Source of the DNA: an uncultured Bacteroidales bacterium
GTDB lineage: Bacteria; Bacteroidota; Bacteroidia; Bacteroidales; P3
NCBI GenBank assembly: GCA_900316965.1
Contig: ONEY01000003.1
Span: 107,295-171,294, forward strand
Length of the DNA stretch: 64,000 nt
Direction: 5' to 3'
The notes beneath the pieces were generated by a model. The model saw only the letters and a list, made by a program, of their open reading frames with translations, did no database searches and was not told where the DNA came from. This document shows positions 25,761 through 35,024 of the stretch, piece after piece (within the stretch, counting starts at the first letter, position 1; each line of letters begins with the position of its first letter). The translations under genes were made by a program, and so were the position numbers.

Positions 25761-25856
25761 GATGTGATTTCTGTGAGTTTTTTTCGTTATAACGATAATA
25801 ATAATGTCAATACTCGTTTCAGGCGTTTCCATAAACCAAAGGCCTCCCCACAAAAA

Positions 25857-25885
25857 AAACAGGCAACCTATCTAGGGTGCCTGTT
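25857..25885 (+). terminator. Terminator after the DUF2723 gene
   Basis: AAACAGGCA and TGCCTGTTT form a nine-pair stem extended by ACCTA/TAGG, preceded by an A-run and followed by TTT. Confidence 0.75.
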
Positions 25886-26117
25886 TCCATTATTAATCCA
25901 TAAAACTAAATAACAACCAATCTTTTACACATTCCTAATGGCAAAATGTTTTTTTGTTGTTTCTGTTTGCAAAAGTACTGTCATTCTGAATTCTACCTTC
26001 TCCCAAAAAATAATTAAAAAATCACTTCCTATAACTAATGGTAGTGACTGGAGCTTGAAAAATCGTTGCCTGCAAGCGCTACTAGTGGTATAGTTTTAGA
26101 TGCCATCGACATTTATT

Positions 26118-26150
26118 ATTGTACTATATTAAAAAAAAATAGTAATTTTG
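26118..26150 (+). promoter_or_regulatory. Promoter of holB
   Basis: ATTG at 26118-26121, 21 bases, then TAATTTTG at 26143-26150. The start codon is 21 bases downstream of the -7 box. Confidence 0.6.
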
Positions 26151-26170
26151 TAGTTTGATTAGTTTGTATT

Positions 26171-27229
26171 ATGCAATTTAAAGATATTATAGGTCAGGAG
26201 GTTATGGCGAATAGCTTAACCGAAATTATCGACTCCGGCAGGATTAGTCATGCTCAATTGTTCCTCGGCGACACTGTTTCGGGAAGCTTGGCGCTAGCTA
26301 TTGCATACGCTCAATATCTGGGTTGCACTAACCGCCAACATTTTCATAACCACGAACATGGTGAATTGCGCGCCGACTCGTGTGGCTCCTGCCCCTCTTG
26401 CCTTAAATATCAGCAACTCTCTCACAGCGACCTCCATTTCTATTTCCCTACTGCTGCAATTGGTAATAACAACAAACCTCAATCGTCTGATTTTGAAGCT
26501 GAGTTCCGCGACTTCCTTAACAATTACAACCAGCGAGGCAGTCTTGATCAGTGGTATGATTTTGTCGGAATTGAAAACAAACAAGGTATGATTCGCGAAC
26601 TAGATGCGGACAATATGGGCCACATCTTATCACTGAAATCCTACGAGGGCAACTATAAAGTGGTCATTATTTGGATGGCAGAGAAACTAAACGTCTTCGC
26701 CGCCAACAAAATCCTGAAAAACTTGGAGGAACCTGACCCTCGCACTCTCATCATCCTTGTCTCCGAGCAAAGCGAGAAACTCCTCAGCACCATCATCTCA
26801 CGTACGCAACTCGTAAAGGTTCCTTCTATCAGTAACAAAATCCACATCCCCACCGAGGTGGAACAAAGATTCGCCAATAGCTATGTAGTGTGGATGAGAC
26901 AACTTTTCAAACTCAACATGCTGTCGCTCTCATCATGGGTCGACGAAATGGCGGCTCTCAAACGTGAACAACAAAAACAGTTCCTCTCCTATGCGTTGCA
27001 GGCTATTCGCGAATGCTTCCTGCGCAACAATGCCGGCCTACCGCAAAACATGGACTTTGGAGACGAAAAATTCAACGCTTCCTTCCCTACCATGATTACC
27101 GAACGCAACATAGAACGTCTCGACAAAGCTTTCAACGACGCCATTTTCTCCATCGAACGCAACGCATACTCTAAAATAACCTTCATGGAACTGTCGTTCA
27201 ACATCAGCAAAGCATTGAAAAAAAGATAA
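26171..27229 (+). CDS. holB: DNA polymerase III subunit delta'
   Basis: A 352-residue clamp-loader subunit. It begins MQFKDIIGQEVMANSLTEII and RISHAQLFLGD, the usual start of delta' and gamma/tau AAA+ modules. The zinc-binding cysteines are in DSCGSCPSCLKYQQLSHSDL. The sensor region reads NKILKNLEEPDPRTLIILVSE, and ISRTQLVKV carries the SRT/SRC-type arginine. As in other delta' subunits there is no intact Walker A lysine (GDTVSGSLALA in its place), so ATP is probably not hydrolysed. Confidence 0.9.
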   Translation: MQFKDIIGQEVMANSLTEIIDSGRISHAQLFLGDTVSGSLALAIAYAQYLGCTNRQHFHNHEHGELRADSCGSCPSCLKYQQLSHSDLHFYFPTAAIGNNNKPQSSDFEAEFRDFLNNYNQRGSLDQWYDFVGIENKQGMIRELDADNMGHILSLKSYEGNYKVVIIWMAEKLNVFAANKILKNLEEPDPRTLIILVSEQSEKLLSTIISRTQLVKVPSISNKIHIPTEVEQRFANSYVVWMRQLFKLNMLSLSSWVDEMAALKREQQKQFLSYALQAIRECFLRNNAGLPQNMDFGDEKFNASFPTMITERNIERLDKAFNDAIFSIERNAYSKITFMELSFNISKALKKR

Positions 27230-27333
27230 AAGACAACTTTTAAAATTTGTTTATCGAAATTATAATCAACCTAATATAATTCCCTAGAATATAATACTAT
27301 ATACATTTTATCAATCATATTATCTCCTTATTC

Positions 27334-29052
27334 ATGACCGAAACCAACAACAACAATAATAAAGACAACAACGAACGCCGTCAACGTTCTCAGCAGCATC
27401 ATCATTCTGGCGGAAACAACGAGCCGAAACCCGATGTCGAACCAAAGTCCGATGCTATAGAACCCGATATTGACGAGGATGCCGCCACCGTCGAGGAAAT
27501 GGAGGCCTTTATTCAAAGCCGTCGCGAAAAACGCAATGCCGGTTACAAGCCCAAATACGTTGACAACTCCGAAGAAGAGGTCCCTACCGACTTTGAGGCT
27601 AACGAGAGCGCTATGGACCCCTACCTCGAGCCTGACCCCACTCTACCCAAGGTGGAGTACAAGGAGTCTCTATACCTTTCACGTGGCTGCAACCACTGCC
27701 CCGAATCCTATGTGCCCGTAAGCGAAATCGAACTGCGCAGCTGCTGCAAGGTGGGTTCTTGCAACTGGATGAAGGGCCTACGTCGCCCAATGGAGAAACC
27801 TTTCGACTGCGTGGAAGTCCGTTTCAAAAACAACCGCAAAGATTTTTTCCGCCTCCCCGACGGCATAGATGTCTCTGACGGCGACATAGTAGCTGTAGAA
27901 GGAATTCCCGGTCACGACGTGGGTATCGTAAGTCTTACAGGCGAAGCTTGCCGCATTCAGATGATCAAGAAAAAAGCTGACCCCGCCTCAGAAGACATCA
28001 AAAAACTCTTCCGCCGTGCCAAAGCTAGCGACATTGAGCGCTGGACAACATCTATTAAGGACGAAGACAACACACTGAAACGCACACGCCACATCGCCGA
28101 AGAACTGGGTCTGGTAATGAAGGTCAACGACGTTGAATATCAAGGCGACCATTCTAAGGCTATTTTCTACTACACCGCCGACGACCGCGTCGACTTCCGC
28201 AACCTTATCAAGGTCCTAGCCGAACAGTTTCATGTGCGTATCGAGATGAAACAAATCGGTGTCCGTCAAGAAGCAGGCAAAGTGGGCGGCATCGGCACTT
28301 GCGGCCGTGAACTATGCTGCAGTACTTGGCTCACCAATTTCAAATCGGTAACTACCAGCGTCGCCAAAGCTCAACAAATTCTGCCCAATCCACAGAAACT
28401 CGCCGGACAGTGCGGAAAACTCAAATGTTGCCTCAACTTCGAATACGCCGTCTATGCCGATGCTCTGAAAAACTTCCCTCCCTCCAACACGCCTATCCGA
28501 TTCAAGAAAGGCTTGGCTCTCTACAAAAAAACCGACGTATTCCGCGGCATAATGTGGTATGCTTATGAGGGCGAGAACGAACTCTATGCCATTAAGGCCG
28601 ACGATGTAAAGAAAATCATCGATATGAACCGAAATCAGGAGTATCCCGAACAACTCGAGGACTTCCAGGTTGAGCTGATGTCAACAGCTGCTCTGGTGCA
28701 GGAATCCAACTCCGACGAGTTTGAGCGTGAACTGAGTATGCTTGCCGACGACAATGCTGCCTCCGAAAACGATAAAGCTCAGGATAATCGTGCCGATCGC
28801 CGAGAGCAGCGTGGCGGTCGTGAAGGACGTGACAACAGAGACAATCGTGGACCTCGACCAGCTAAAGAGATTCGTGGCGGTCGTGACAATAGAGATAATC
28901 GCGAAAACAGAGACAATCGCGAAAACCGTAGTCCTCGCAACAATCATGCTCCACGCGATAATAGGGACAACCGCGAAAACCGCGGACCAAGAGCTCAACA
29001 TGACAACCACAACAACAAATCTAACAATAATCCCAACAAGCATCAATCATGA
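27334..29052 (+). CDS. PSP1-domain protein RicT with a long basic/asparagine tail
   Basis: A 572-residue protein whose middle (about 110-430) is a PSP1/RicT domain. Cysteine clusters CNHCPE, SCCKVGSC, GTCGRELCCSTW and CGKLKCCLNFE look suited to iron-sulfur or zinc binding; B. subtilis RicT acts in a complex affecting RNase Y and development. The first 75 and last 95 residues are low-complexity: the tail repeats RDNRDNRENRDN-type units ending in an asparagine- and histidine-rich stretch, resembling RNA-binding tails. It overlaps gldH by four bases (ATGA). RNase Y is also encoded in this window, but 27 kb away. Confidence 0.88.
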   Translation: MTETNNNNNKDNNERRQRSQQHHHSGGNNEPKPDVEPKSDAIEPDIDEDAATVEEMEAFIQSRREKRNAGYKPKYVDNSEEEVPTDFEANESAMDPYLEPDPTLPKVEYKESLYLSRGCNHCPESYVPVSEIELRSCCKVGSCNWMKGLRRPMEKPFDCVEVRFKNNRKDFFRLPDGIDVSDGDIVAVEGIPGHDVGIVSLTGEACRIQMIKKKADPASEDIKKLFRRAKASDIERWTTSIKDEDNTLKRTRHIAEELGLVMKVNDVEYQGDHSKAIFYYTADDRVDFRNLIKVLAEQFHVRIEMKQIGVRQEAGKVGGIGTCGRELCCSTWLTNFKSVTTSVAKAQQILPNPQKLAGQCGKLKCCLNFEYAVYADALKNFPPSNTPIRFKKGLALYKKTDVFRGIMWYAYEGENELYAIKADDVKKIIDMNRNQEYPEQLEDFQVELMSTAALVQESNSDEFERELSMLADDNAASENDKAQDNRADRREQRGGREGRDNRDNRGPRPAKEIRGGRDNRDNRENRDNRENRSPRNNHAPRDNRDNRENRGPRAQHDNHNNKSNNNPNKHQS

Positions 29053-29522
29053 AAAAATTGTTAGGCCTCATACCCATTTTTGTATTATTTGCCTCTTTGC
29101 TTGCAGCATGCGACAGCAGCGTGATGTATAGCGACAGCAAACGCATTGACGACAAGGGTTGGAACGCCTCAGACAAACTCATCTTCAACTGTGAGGTGGA
29201 AGACACTACAGGTAACTACCTATGCTGTCTTGACATTCGCAACAGCATTGACTATTCCTATTCCAACATCTATTTTTTCATTAAAACGATATATCCCGAC
29301 GGTACCATTGCTGTCGACACCAATGTGGAGTTCTCACTTGCCGAACGCGATGGACGTTGGAGGGGACGTCAGAGTGGACGTTATATCGATGGACGATATC
29401 CTCTATGCGCCTTCCATTTCCCACAAAAAGGCATCTATCAATTTGTTGTCTCTCACGCCATGCGCGACACCATTCTTGCTGGCATGCATGATGTGGGTAT
29501 GACTATCCAGAAACTCGATTGA
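29049..29522 (+). CDS. gldH: Gliding motility lipoprotein GldH
   Basis: A 157-residue lipoprotein with signal MKKLLGLIPIFVLFASLLAA and the lipobox cysteine at 21, followed by DSSVMYSDSKRIDDKGWNAS, a pattern typical of GldH. In Flavobacterium GldH is needed for gliding and associated with type IX secretion; in non-gliding Bacteroidales it is also widespread, so its role there is less clear. Its presence fits the type IX sorting domain at the end of this window. The start overlaps the ricT stop by four bases. Confidence 0.85.
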   Translation: MKKLLGLIPIFVLFASLLAACDSSVMYSDSKRIDDKGWNASDKLIFNCEVEDTTGNYLCCLDIRNSIDYSYSNIYFFIKTIYPDGTIAVDTNVEFSLAERDGRWRGRQSGRYIDGRYPLCAFHFPQKGIYQFVVSHAMRDTILAGMHDVGMTIQKLD

Positions 29523-29585
29523 TAACGGGAAAAACAAGGCGACACACAAAAACACAAACACTTATAACCATTTACCATCATCATC

Positions 29586-31916
29586 GTGGCTCAGTATAAA
29601 AGCAAAAAAGACAAGGAAAAAGCCAATGCCCGACAGGGAAACAAAGGTGTTAAGGCGGTATGGATCATTTTCGGATCGTTCTGGGTACTTTTAGCACTCA
29701 TTTTCACTATGTTGTCTCTAGGCTGGCTCGGATTTATGCCCTCGTTCGAGGAACTTGAAAACCCACGTTCCAACCTGGCCTCCGAGGTGTGGTCTGAAGA
29801 CGGTCAAGTGCTGGGATACATAGGTATTGAGAATCGCTCCAACCTCACCTACCATCAGATTACCGCCGGAGGAACCAACCTCAACCTCATCCACGCCCTA
29901 GTGGCTACCGAGGATGTGCGTTTTTACGATCATGCAGGTATCGACGCGCGTAGCTTAGGACGCGTGTTCTTCAAAACTCTCGTCGGCCGTCACAGCAGCA
30001 GTGGCGGCGGTAGCACAATTACTCAACAGCTGGCTAAGAACCTCTTCCCTCGCGAAAAAAAGTCGAAAATGGGTCTGATATACTCCAAATTCAAAGAGTG
30101 GATTGTTGCTGTTAAACTTGAGCACAACTACTCTAAAGAGGAAATTCTGGCCATGTATCTCAATACCGTCGATTTCGGCAGCAATGCCTATGGTATCGAA
30201 ACGGCGGCTCACACCTTTTTCGACAAGTCTCCTGCCGAACTTAAGGTGGAGGAGGCGGCTGTGTTGGTGGGCCTCCTCAAGGCTCCTACCTCCTACAGCC
30301 CCATCCTCAATCCCGAAAACGCTCTCCGTCGCCGCAACGTCGTCCTCAGTCAGATGAACAACTACACCGACCCGCAAACAGGCGAAAAATATCTCTCCGA
30401 CGAGGACTTTGCCAATCTCAAGGAAAAGAGCATAAACATGTCGCATTACCGCCCCATTAGCCACAACGACGGCTCGGCTCCCTATCTGAGAGAATACATT
30501 CGCAACTATATGAAAGACTGGTGCGGAAGCCATAAGAAGAGCGACGGTACCTACTACGATGTTCATAAAGACGGCCTGAGAATATACACCACCATCGACT
30601 CGCGACTTCAAATGCACGCCGAAAAAGCTGTGCAAAAACACATGAAAGAGGTTATCCAGCCTGCCTTCTTCAAAGAACTGAGCCGCCGTGGTGGCGACCC
30701 CTTCAACAAACTCAGCAAGGAGCAGGAGGAACATTTCCTCACTCTCGCCATGAAGGCCTCCGACCGTTACTACCAGATGAAACAAGACGGCGCCTCGGAG
30801 TCGACGATAAAAAAATATTTTAAAGAGGAAAAAATACGCATGAGGGTGTTCTCTTGGAACGGCCCCGTCGACACAGTGATGACTCCTTGGGATTCACTGA
30901 TATATGTCAAAAAATTCCTCAATGCTGGCCTTATGTCGGTCGAAACGGGCACAGGTCACGTCAAAGCTTATGTGGGCGGCATCAACTACCGCTACTTCAA
31001 ATACGACAACGTGATTCAAAGTCGCCGTCAGGTAGGCTCTACCTTCAAACCTTTTGTATACACTATGGCGTTGCAGGACCTCGACATGACACCCTACACT
31101 CAAGTGCCTAACACTGCCGTGTGCATCGGCGACTGGTGCCCGCGCAACTCGAGTCATGCCCGCGAGGGTGAGTACGTTACCCTTAAATGGGCTCTGGCAA
31201 ACTCTATCAACTGGGTGTCGGCTTACCTTATGAAGGCAGGTGGCCCCAACGGTCCTAATATGGTTATTAACATTGCACGCAAAATGGGTGTTACCAGCCC
31301 TATCGACCCCGTACCTGCCATCTGTGTCGGCGCCGCGGAAATTACTGTCGCCGAAATGGCTGGCGCTATGGCTACTTTCCCAAATCAGGGCGAATATGTG
31401 CAACCTATCTTCATAACTCGTATCGAGGACAACAAGGGCAAAGTGTTGCAAACTTTCACTCCCGAGCGTCGCGAAGCTATTAGTCCTCGCATAGCATGGA
31501 TGATGATTCAGATGATGAAGGGTGTTGTGGATAGCGGTACTGGTGCGCGCCTGCGTGGCGGTCAGTTCAAACTGCAGTACCCTATGGCCGGCAAAACAGG
31601 TACTACTCAGAACAACAGCGACTGCTGGTTTGTGGGCATCACGCCCAAGCTTACTACCGTCGTATGGACGGGCGGCGAACTACGCTCTATCCATTTCAGA
31701 AGCATGGAATATGGTCAGGGCGCTCGTCAGGCTCTGCCTATCTTCGGCCATTATATGCGAGCAGTATACGACGACAGAGTGCTCAATTTCTATCGCGGCG
31801 ACTTCACCAAACCTAACCTCTCTGAAGAAGAGCTGGAATGGGATGAAAGCATCTATCAGCAAGAACTGGAAACTGAGCGCAACGAGGTACCCGAGTCTTC
31901 TTATCAGATTTGGTGA
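29586..31916 (+). CDS. Penicillin-binding protein 1A (bifunctional)
   Basis: A 776-residue class A PBP with a GTG start at 29586, the first start in frame. A membrane helix lies at about 25-46. The glycosyltransferase domain shows VATEDVRFYDHAGIDARSL and GGSTITQQLAKNLF, and the transpeptidase domain carries SxxK in RRQVGSTFKPFVY, SIN in ALANSINWVSAY, and KTG in AGKTGTTQNNSDCWFVG. It makes and cross-links peptidoglycan at the inner membrane. It lies in a same-strand run with gldH upstream and rlmN overlapping its last codons. Confidence 0.93.
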   Translation: MAQYKSKKDKEKANARQGNKGVKAVWIIFGSFWVLLALIFTMLSLGWLGFMPSFEELENPRSNLASEVWSEDGQVLGYIGIENRSNLTYHQITAGGTNLNLIHALVATEDVRFYDHAGIDARSLGRVFFKTLVGRHSSSGGGSTITQQLAKNLFPREKKSKMGLIYSKFKEWIVAVKLEHNYSKEEILAMYLNTVDFGSNAYGIETAAHTFFDKSPAELKVEEAAVLVGLLKAPTSYSPILNPENALRRRNVVLSQMNNYTDPQTGEKYLSDEDFANLKEKSINMSHYRPISHNDGSAPYLREYIRNYMKDWCGSHKKSDGTYYDVHKDGLRIYTTIDSRLQMHAEKAVQKHMKEVIQPAFFKELSRRGGDPFNKLSKEQEEHFLTLAMKASDRYYQMKQDGASESTIKKYFKEEKIRMRVFSWNGPVDTVMTPWDSLIYVKKFLNAGLMSVETGTGHVKAYVGGINYRYFKYDNVIQSRRQVGSTFKPFVYTMALQDLDMTPYTQVPNTAVCIGDWCPRNSSHAREGEYVTLKWALANSINWVSAYLMKAGGPNGPNMVINIARKMGVTSPIDPVPAICVGAAEITVAEMAGAMATFPNQGEYVQPIFITRIEDNKGKVLQTFTPERREAISPRIAWMMIQMMKGVVDSGTGARLRGGQFKLQYPMAGKTGTTQNNSDCWFVGITPKLTTVVWTGGELRSIHFRSMEYGQGARQALPIFGHYMRAVYDDRVLNFYRGDFTKPNLSEEELEWDESIYQQELETERNEVPESSYQIW

Positions 31917-31918
31917 TT

Positions 31919-32959
31919 ATGAAAAAAGATATCTTTGGTCTTTCCTTGACAGAATTACAAGCGCTCTGCGCCAACGAGGGCTTCCCTAAGTTCTCCGCCA
32001 AACAGCTGTGCGATTGGATGTACGCCAAGCGTGTATCCGACTTCGACGCAATGACCAATCTGTCTCTCAAAATCAGAAGCCGCCTGAAAGAGTTTGCCTT
32101 AGTGGGACGCTGCGAACCGGTCGACTGCCAAACCTCTGTCGACGGCACCAAAAAATATCTGTTCCCAGTCGTCATAAATGGTGTACAACGATATGTCGAG
32201 TCTGTCTTCATTCCAGCCGATGACCGCGCCACTCTCTGTGTCTCGTGTCAGGTGGGATGCAAAATGGGATGCCGTTTCTGCGCCACAGGACAACAGGGCT
32301 TCCACGGCAGCCTCTCCGCTTCGCAAATCCTCAACCAGATTTTCTCTGTGCCCGACAGTGAGATGCTCTCCAATGTGGTCTTTATGGGCATGGGTGAGCC
32401 AATGGACAACTACGAGGCTATTAAAAGTACTCTCGACGTGCTCACCTCTGAGTGGGGTTTGGCCTGGAGTCCACATAGACTCACTGTCTCTACTGTGGGC
32501 ATCACTCCCGTATTGCGTCGCTTGCTCGACGAGACTCAGTGCCATGTCGCTGTAAGTCTTCACAATGCCTTCCCCAAGGAACGCCTGGCAATAATGCCTA
32601 TGGAGAAAGCCTTCCCTATTGTCGACACCATAACGCTTCTGAAACGTTACGACTGGCGTGGACAACGACGCATCTCGTTCGAATACACCATGTTCAAAGG
32701 ATTGAACGACGATATGGCTCATGCCGCCGAGCTTGTCAAACTGCTCAAAGGGCTACGGTGCAGAGTCAACTTGATACGATTCCATTCGTCACCGGGAGTG
32801 CCCTACAAGAGCAGCGATGAGCGGACTATGACAACATTCCGCGACTATCTCGACTCCCATGGTGTTACCTGCACAATTAGGGCATCGCGCGGCGAGGACA
32901 TCATGGCTGCCTGTGGACTTCTGGCTGGGAAAGGCAACGGAATGTCAGACTCCAAATAG
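31919..32959 (+). CDS. rlmN: 23S rRNA/tRNA adenine-C2 methyltransferase RlmN
   Basis: A 346-residue radical SAM enzyme methylating A2503 of 23S rRNA and A37 of some tRNAs. The CxxxCxxC cluster is C114, C118 and C121 in GCKMGCRFCATGQQG. The methyl-accepting C-terminal cysteine is in GEDIMAACGLLAGK. MGMGEPMDNYEA and RRLTVSTVG-like HRLTVSTVGITP are typical. I take the ATG at 31919; a TTG nine bases upstream would overlap the PBP1A stop. Its last 15 bases overlap the end of the convergent gene at 32945. Confidence 0.93.
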   Translation: MKKDIFGLSLTELQALCANEGFPKFSAKQLCDWMYAKRVSDFDAMTNLSLKIRSRLKEFALVGRCEPVDCQTSVDGTKKYLFPVVINGVQRYVESVFIPADDRATLCVSCQVGCKMGCRFCATGQQGFHGSLSASQILNQIFSVPDSEMLSNVVFMGMGEPMDNYEAIKSTLDVLTSEWGLAWSPHRLTVSTVGITPVLRRLLDETQCHVAVSLHNAFPKERLAIMPMEKAFPIVDTITLLKRYDWRGQRRISFEYTMFKGLNDDMAHAAELVKLLKGLRCRVNLIRFHSSPGVPYKSSDERTMTTFRDYLDSHGVTCTIRASRGEDIMAACGLLAGKGNGMSDSK

Positions 32960-33325
32960 GCGTTTCATCCTCTTTGCCTGTTTCTTTTTCAGTTTGAAAT
33001 AGTTGCCGTCAATACGATAATGGCGGCACGAGGCATCTATATATATTCGGTATCGTACGCCATCGTCGTCATAGAGCAGTATGCGCCATTGTGGCACAAA
33101 GGCTGTGTGCGAGTAGCGACCAGTGGAGAGGATTTCCATCAGCTCGTCGCTGTCTACTTGCTCATAGTCCTCGTCGGCATAGGCCGACACCTCGGCGTCG
33201 CAAATAATGAAGCAATCGTACATATCGCCAAAACGGGGCGCCCTCCACGAGGCGTCGCCGTATGTGAATGCCGTGCTAAGTAGCAGAAGCAGAACGGATG
33301 AGGATATAAGTGCCGTGCTTTTCAT
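32945..33325 (-). CDS. Hypothetical exported protein
   Basis: A 126-residue protein with a signal peptide (MKSTALISSSVLLLLLSTAF, cleavage probably near TYGDA) and no recognised domain. The mature part is rich in tyrosine and aspartate (FGDMYDCFIICDAEVSAYAD, YDDDGVRYRIYIDASCRHY) with a basic C-terminus. Its ATG overlaps the stop of the C69 dipeptidase by four bases, so the two are translationally coupled. Confidence 0.7.
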   Translation of the reverse strand: MKSTALISSSVLLLLLSTAFTYGDASWRAPRFGDMYDCFIICDAEVSAYADEDYEQVDSDELMEILSTGRYSHTAFVPQWRILLYDDDGVRYRIYIDASCRHYRIDGNYFKLKKKQAKRMKRLFGV

Positions 33326-35010
33326 CTGGCTTTGATCACTTCACCATGGTCGTCAACTATCTGGCGATAAAACCATTCCGGATATGGTGGTTGCTTGATG
33401 CCGGTGACTACTCCTGTTGAAGTTGTTTTGATTCGGCCATTTTCAACCGTTTTGATGTTGCCGTCTATGTATTTCATGAGCAGCATATGGTCTAATTCGC
33501 TCCAACTGCGCATCATACGGTCGGCGCAACTGTTGCTGGCGCGGTTGAGGAAAGACACTAGTCGCGCGTCATCATAGTTTTCACACTGTTTGCTGACTCC
33601 GTCGACAACATTGACAAAGTCGGTCTCCAGACTTTTCTGCACTCGACGCACGTCTACTATCATACTGTCATAGCGCAGATAGCAGAAGTTGCTGACGCGG
33701 TTGAAAAGCCAGAATGCTGATGTCTCTGAGTATTCTGCCATCGATCCGTTTCCCTCCTCGAAGCATACAGGTATTTGTGTTATGCCACAAAACATGGGAC
33801 AGTAGACGGTCGAATAGGTGTCGTCTACGCCAAACCAGATAATACCGCCAAGCTTGTTGGGAAGCCAGCCGCGACATTGGGCCACAAAACTGAATCCTGT
33901 TTGCTGAGTCGAGATGGCGCGTTCGTGCACGTATTTCTGACCGTCAATCTCAAAATCCATGGGACGCCATCGGTAGGGACAATGGAATGGACCGCCGCCA
34001 ACATCCTGCGTCATATCCATTGCTGTGCCCTCATAGTGGTCGCGCATAAGCTCCATAACGTCGCTGACTGTGAGTTTGCGGTCGGGAACTATCCACAGCG
34101 GCAAACGGGGAGCTGTGGCATCGCCCATAGCAAAAGGCTCATATTGTTTCATGTCGGCGTTGATGCGGTTAAACATGGCGTAAACTCTTGCCTCACAGGC
34201 ACGGATACCACTAAAAGTCAAAGGATTGTAGGTATCGGCAAAACTAAAATCGCTGTCGTTGCCAGCAAAAAGGCCGTTATTGCGGGCAAAGGTGATGACA
34301 TCGGCCGAGTAAACACATTCCACCTCGGGGAACATTATGTATTTGAGGTTTTTGCTACTAATACTGGTGCGTTTCTTCTTGACCTCAAGTGGAAACTGGG
34401 TGATGCGGGCCTGGTTGGCGTGGCCGCAAACATAGCCTTCGGGTACTCGTCGAGCCACCCATACGGCACCTTTCTCTTTGCCTTTGCTGGTGATTTCAAA
34501 AATCCACACCTCTTTGGGATCGGCAATAGAAAAACTTTCGCCTCCGTCGGCATAGCCGTAGGTCTCCACCAATTCGGCCATAACCTTGATGGCCTCACGG
34601 CAGTTGGCTGCGCGCTGCAGCGCCAGATAGATCAAATTGCCATAATCTATACCCTGTGCATTGCCCTTGTCAAGGGGTGAAATACCGCCCCATGTTGTCT
34701 CTCCTATGGCCAGCTGGCACTCGTTGATAAAGCCTACAACATTGTAGGTGTGCGCCACTTGGGGTATCTCTATTTGGAATTTCAAACTGCCGTAGTTGTA
34801 AAGTCTCACTGTCTCGCCCAACTGGTGGTCGCCTCCCTTGTGGTAGCGTAGCTGACCATAACGTGTGTGACTGTCGGCGACATAGGTTATCATTGTGCTG
34901 CCATCGGCACTGGCTCCTCGGCTGCAGATAAAGTTGGTGCAGGCTTGTCCAATACCCATTTGGACAAACATACATATCAATAATACAAGAAGTGTTTTTT
35001 TATTTTTCAT
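33322..35010 (-). CDS. Secreted C69-family dipeptidase (first paralogue)
   Basis: A 562-residue N-terminal-nucleophile peptidase. The signal peptide MKNKKTLLVLLICMFVQMGIGQA is followed by CTNFICSRGASADGSTMITY; removal of the signal would expose the cysteine as the catalytic N-terminal nucleophile. YVADSHTRYGQLRY, GMGDATAPRLPLW-like AMGDATAPRLPLWI and the Bacteroidales-type GTAMDMTQDVGGGPFHCPYR are shared with the paralogue at 45842-47602. Probably frees dipeptides in the periplasm. It begins 14 bases after the stop of hsdR, with no intergenic space of its own for a promoter. Confidence 0.88.
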   Translation of the reverse strand: MKNKKTLLVLLICMFVQMGIGQACTNFICSRGASADGSTMITYVADSHTRYGQLRYHKGGDHQLGETVRLYNYGSLKFQIEIPQVAHTYNVVGFINECQLAIGETTWGGISPLDKGNAQGIDYGNLIYLALQRAANCREAIKVMAELVETYGYADGGESFSIADPKEVWIFEITSKGKEKGAVWVARRVPEGYVCGHANQARITQFPLEVKKKRTSISSKNLKYIMFPEVECVYSADVITFARNNGLFAGNDSDFSFADTYNPLTFSGIRACEARVYAMFNRINADMKQYEPFAMGDATAPRLPLWIVPDRKLTVSDVMELMRDHYEGTAMDMTQDVGGGPFHCPYRWRPMDFEIDGQKYVHERAISTQQTGFSFVAQCRGWLPNKLGGIIWFGVDDTYSTVYCPMFCGITQIPVCFEEGNGSMAEYSETSAFWLFNRVSNFCYLRYDSMIVDVRRVQKSLETDFVNVVDGVSKQCENYDDARLVSFLNRASNSCADRMMRSWSELDHMLLMKYIDGNIKTVENGRIKTTSTGVVTGIKQPPYPEWFYRQIVDDHGEVIKAR

Positions 35011-35024
35011 TCCAAAAATAGTTA

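Larger units (their letters stand above)
25761..26170. other. Non-coding region before holB
   Basis: Contains the terminator at 25857-25885 and the holB promoter at 26118-26150. I see no gene in the AT-rich sequence between them. Confidence 0.5.
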
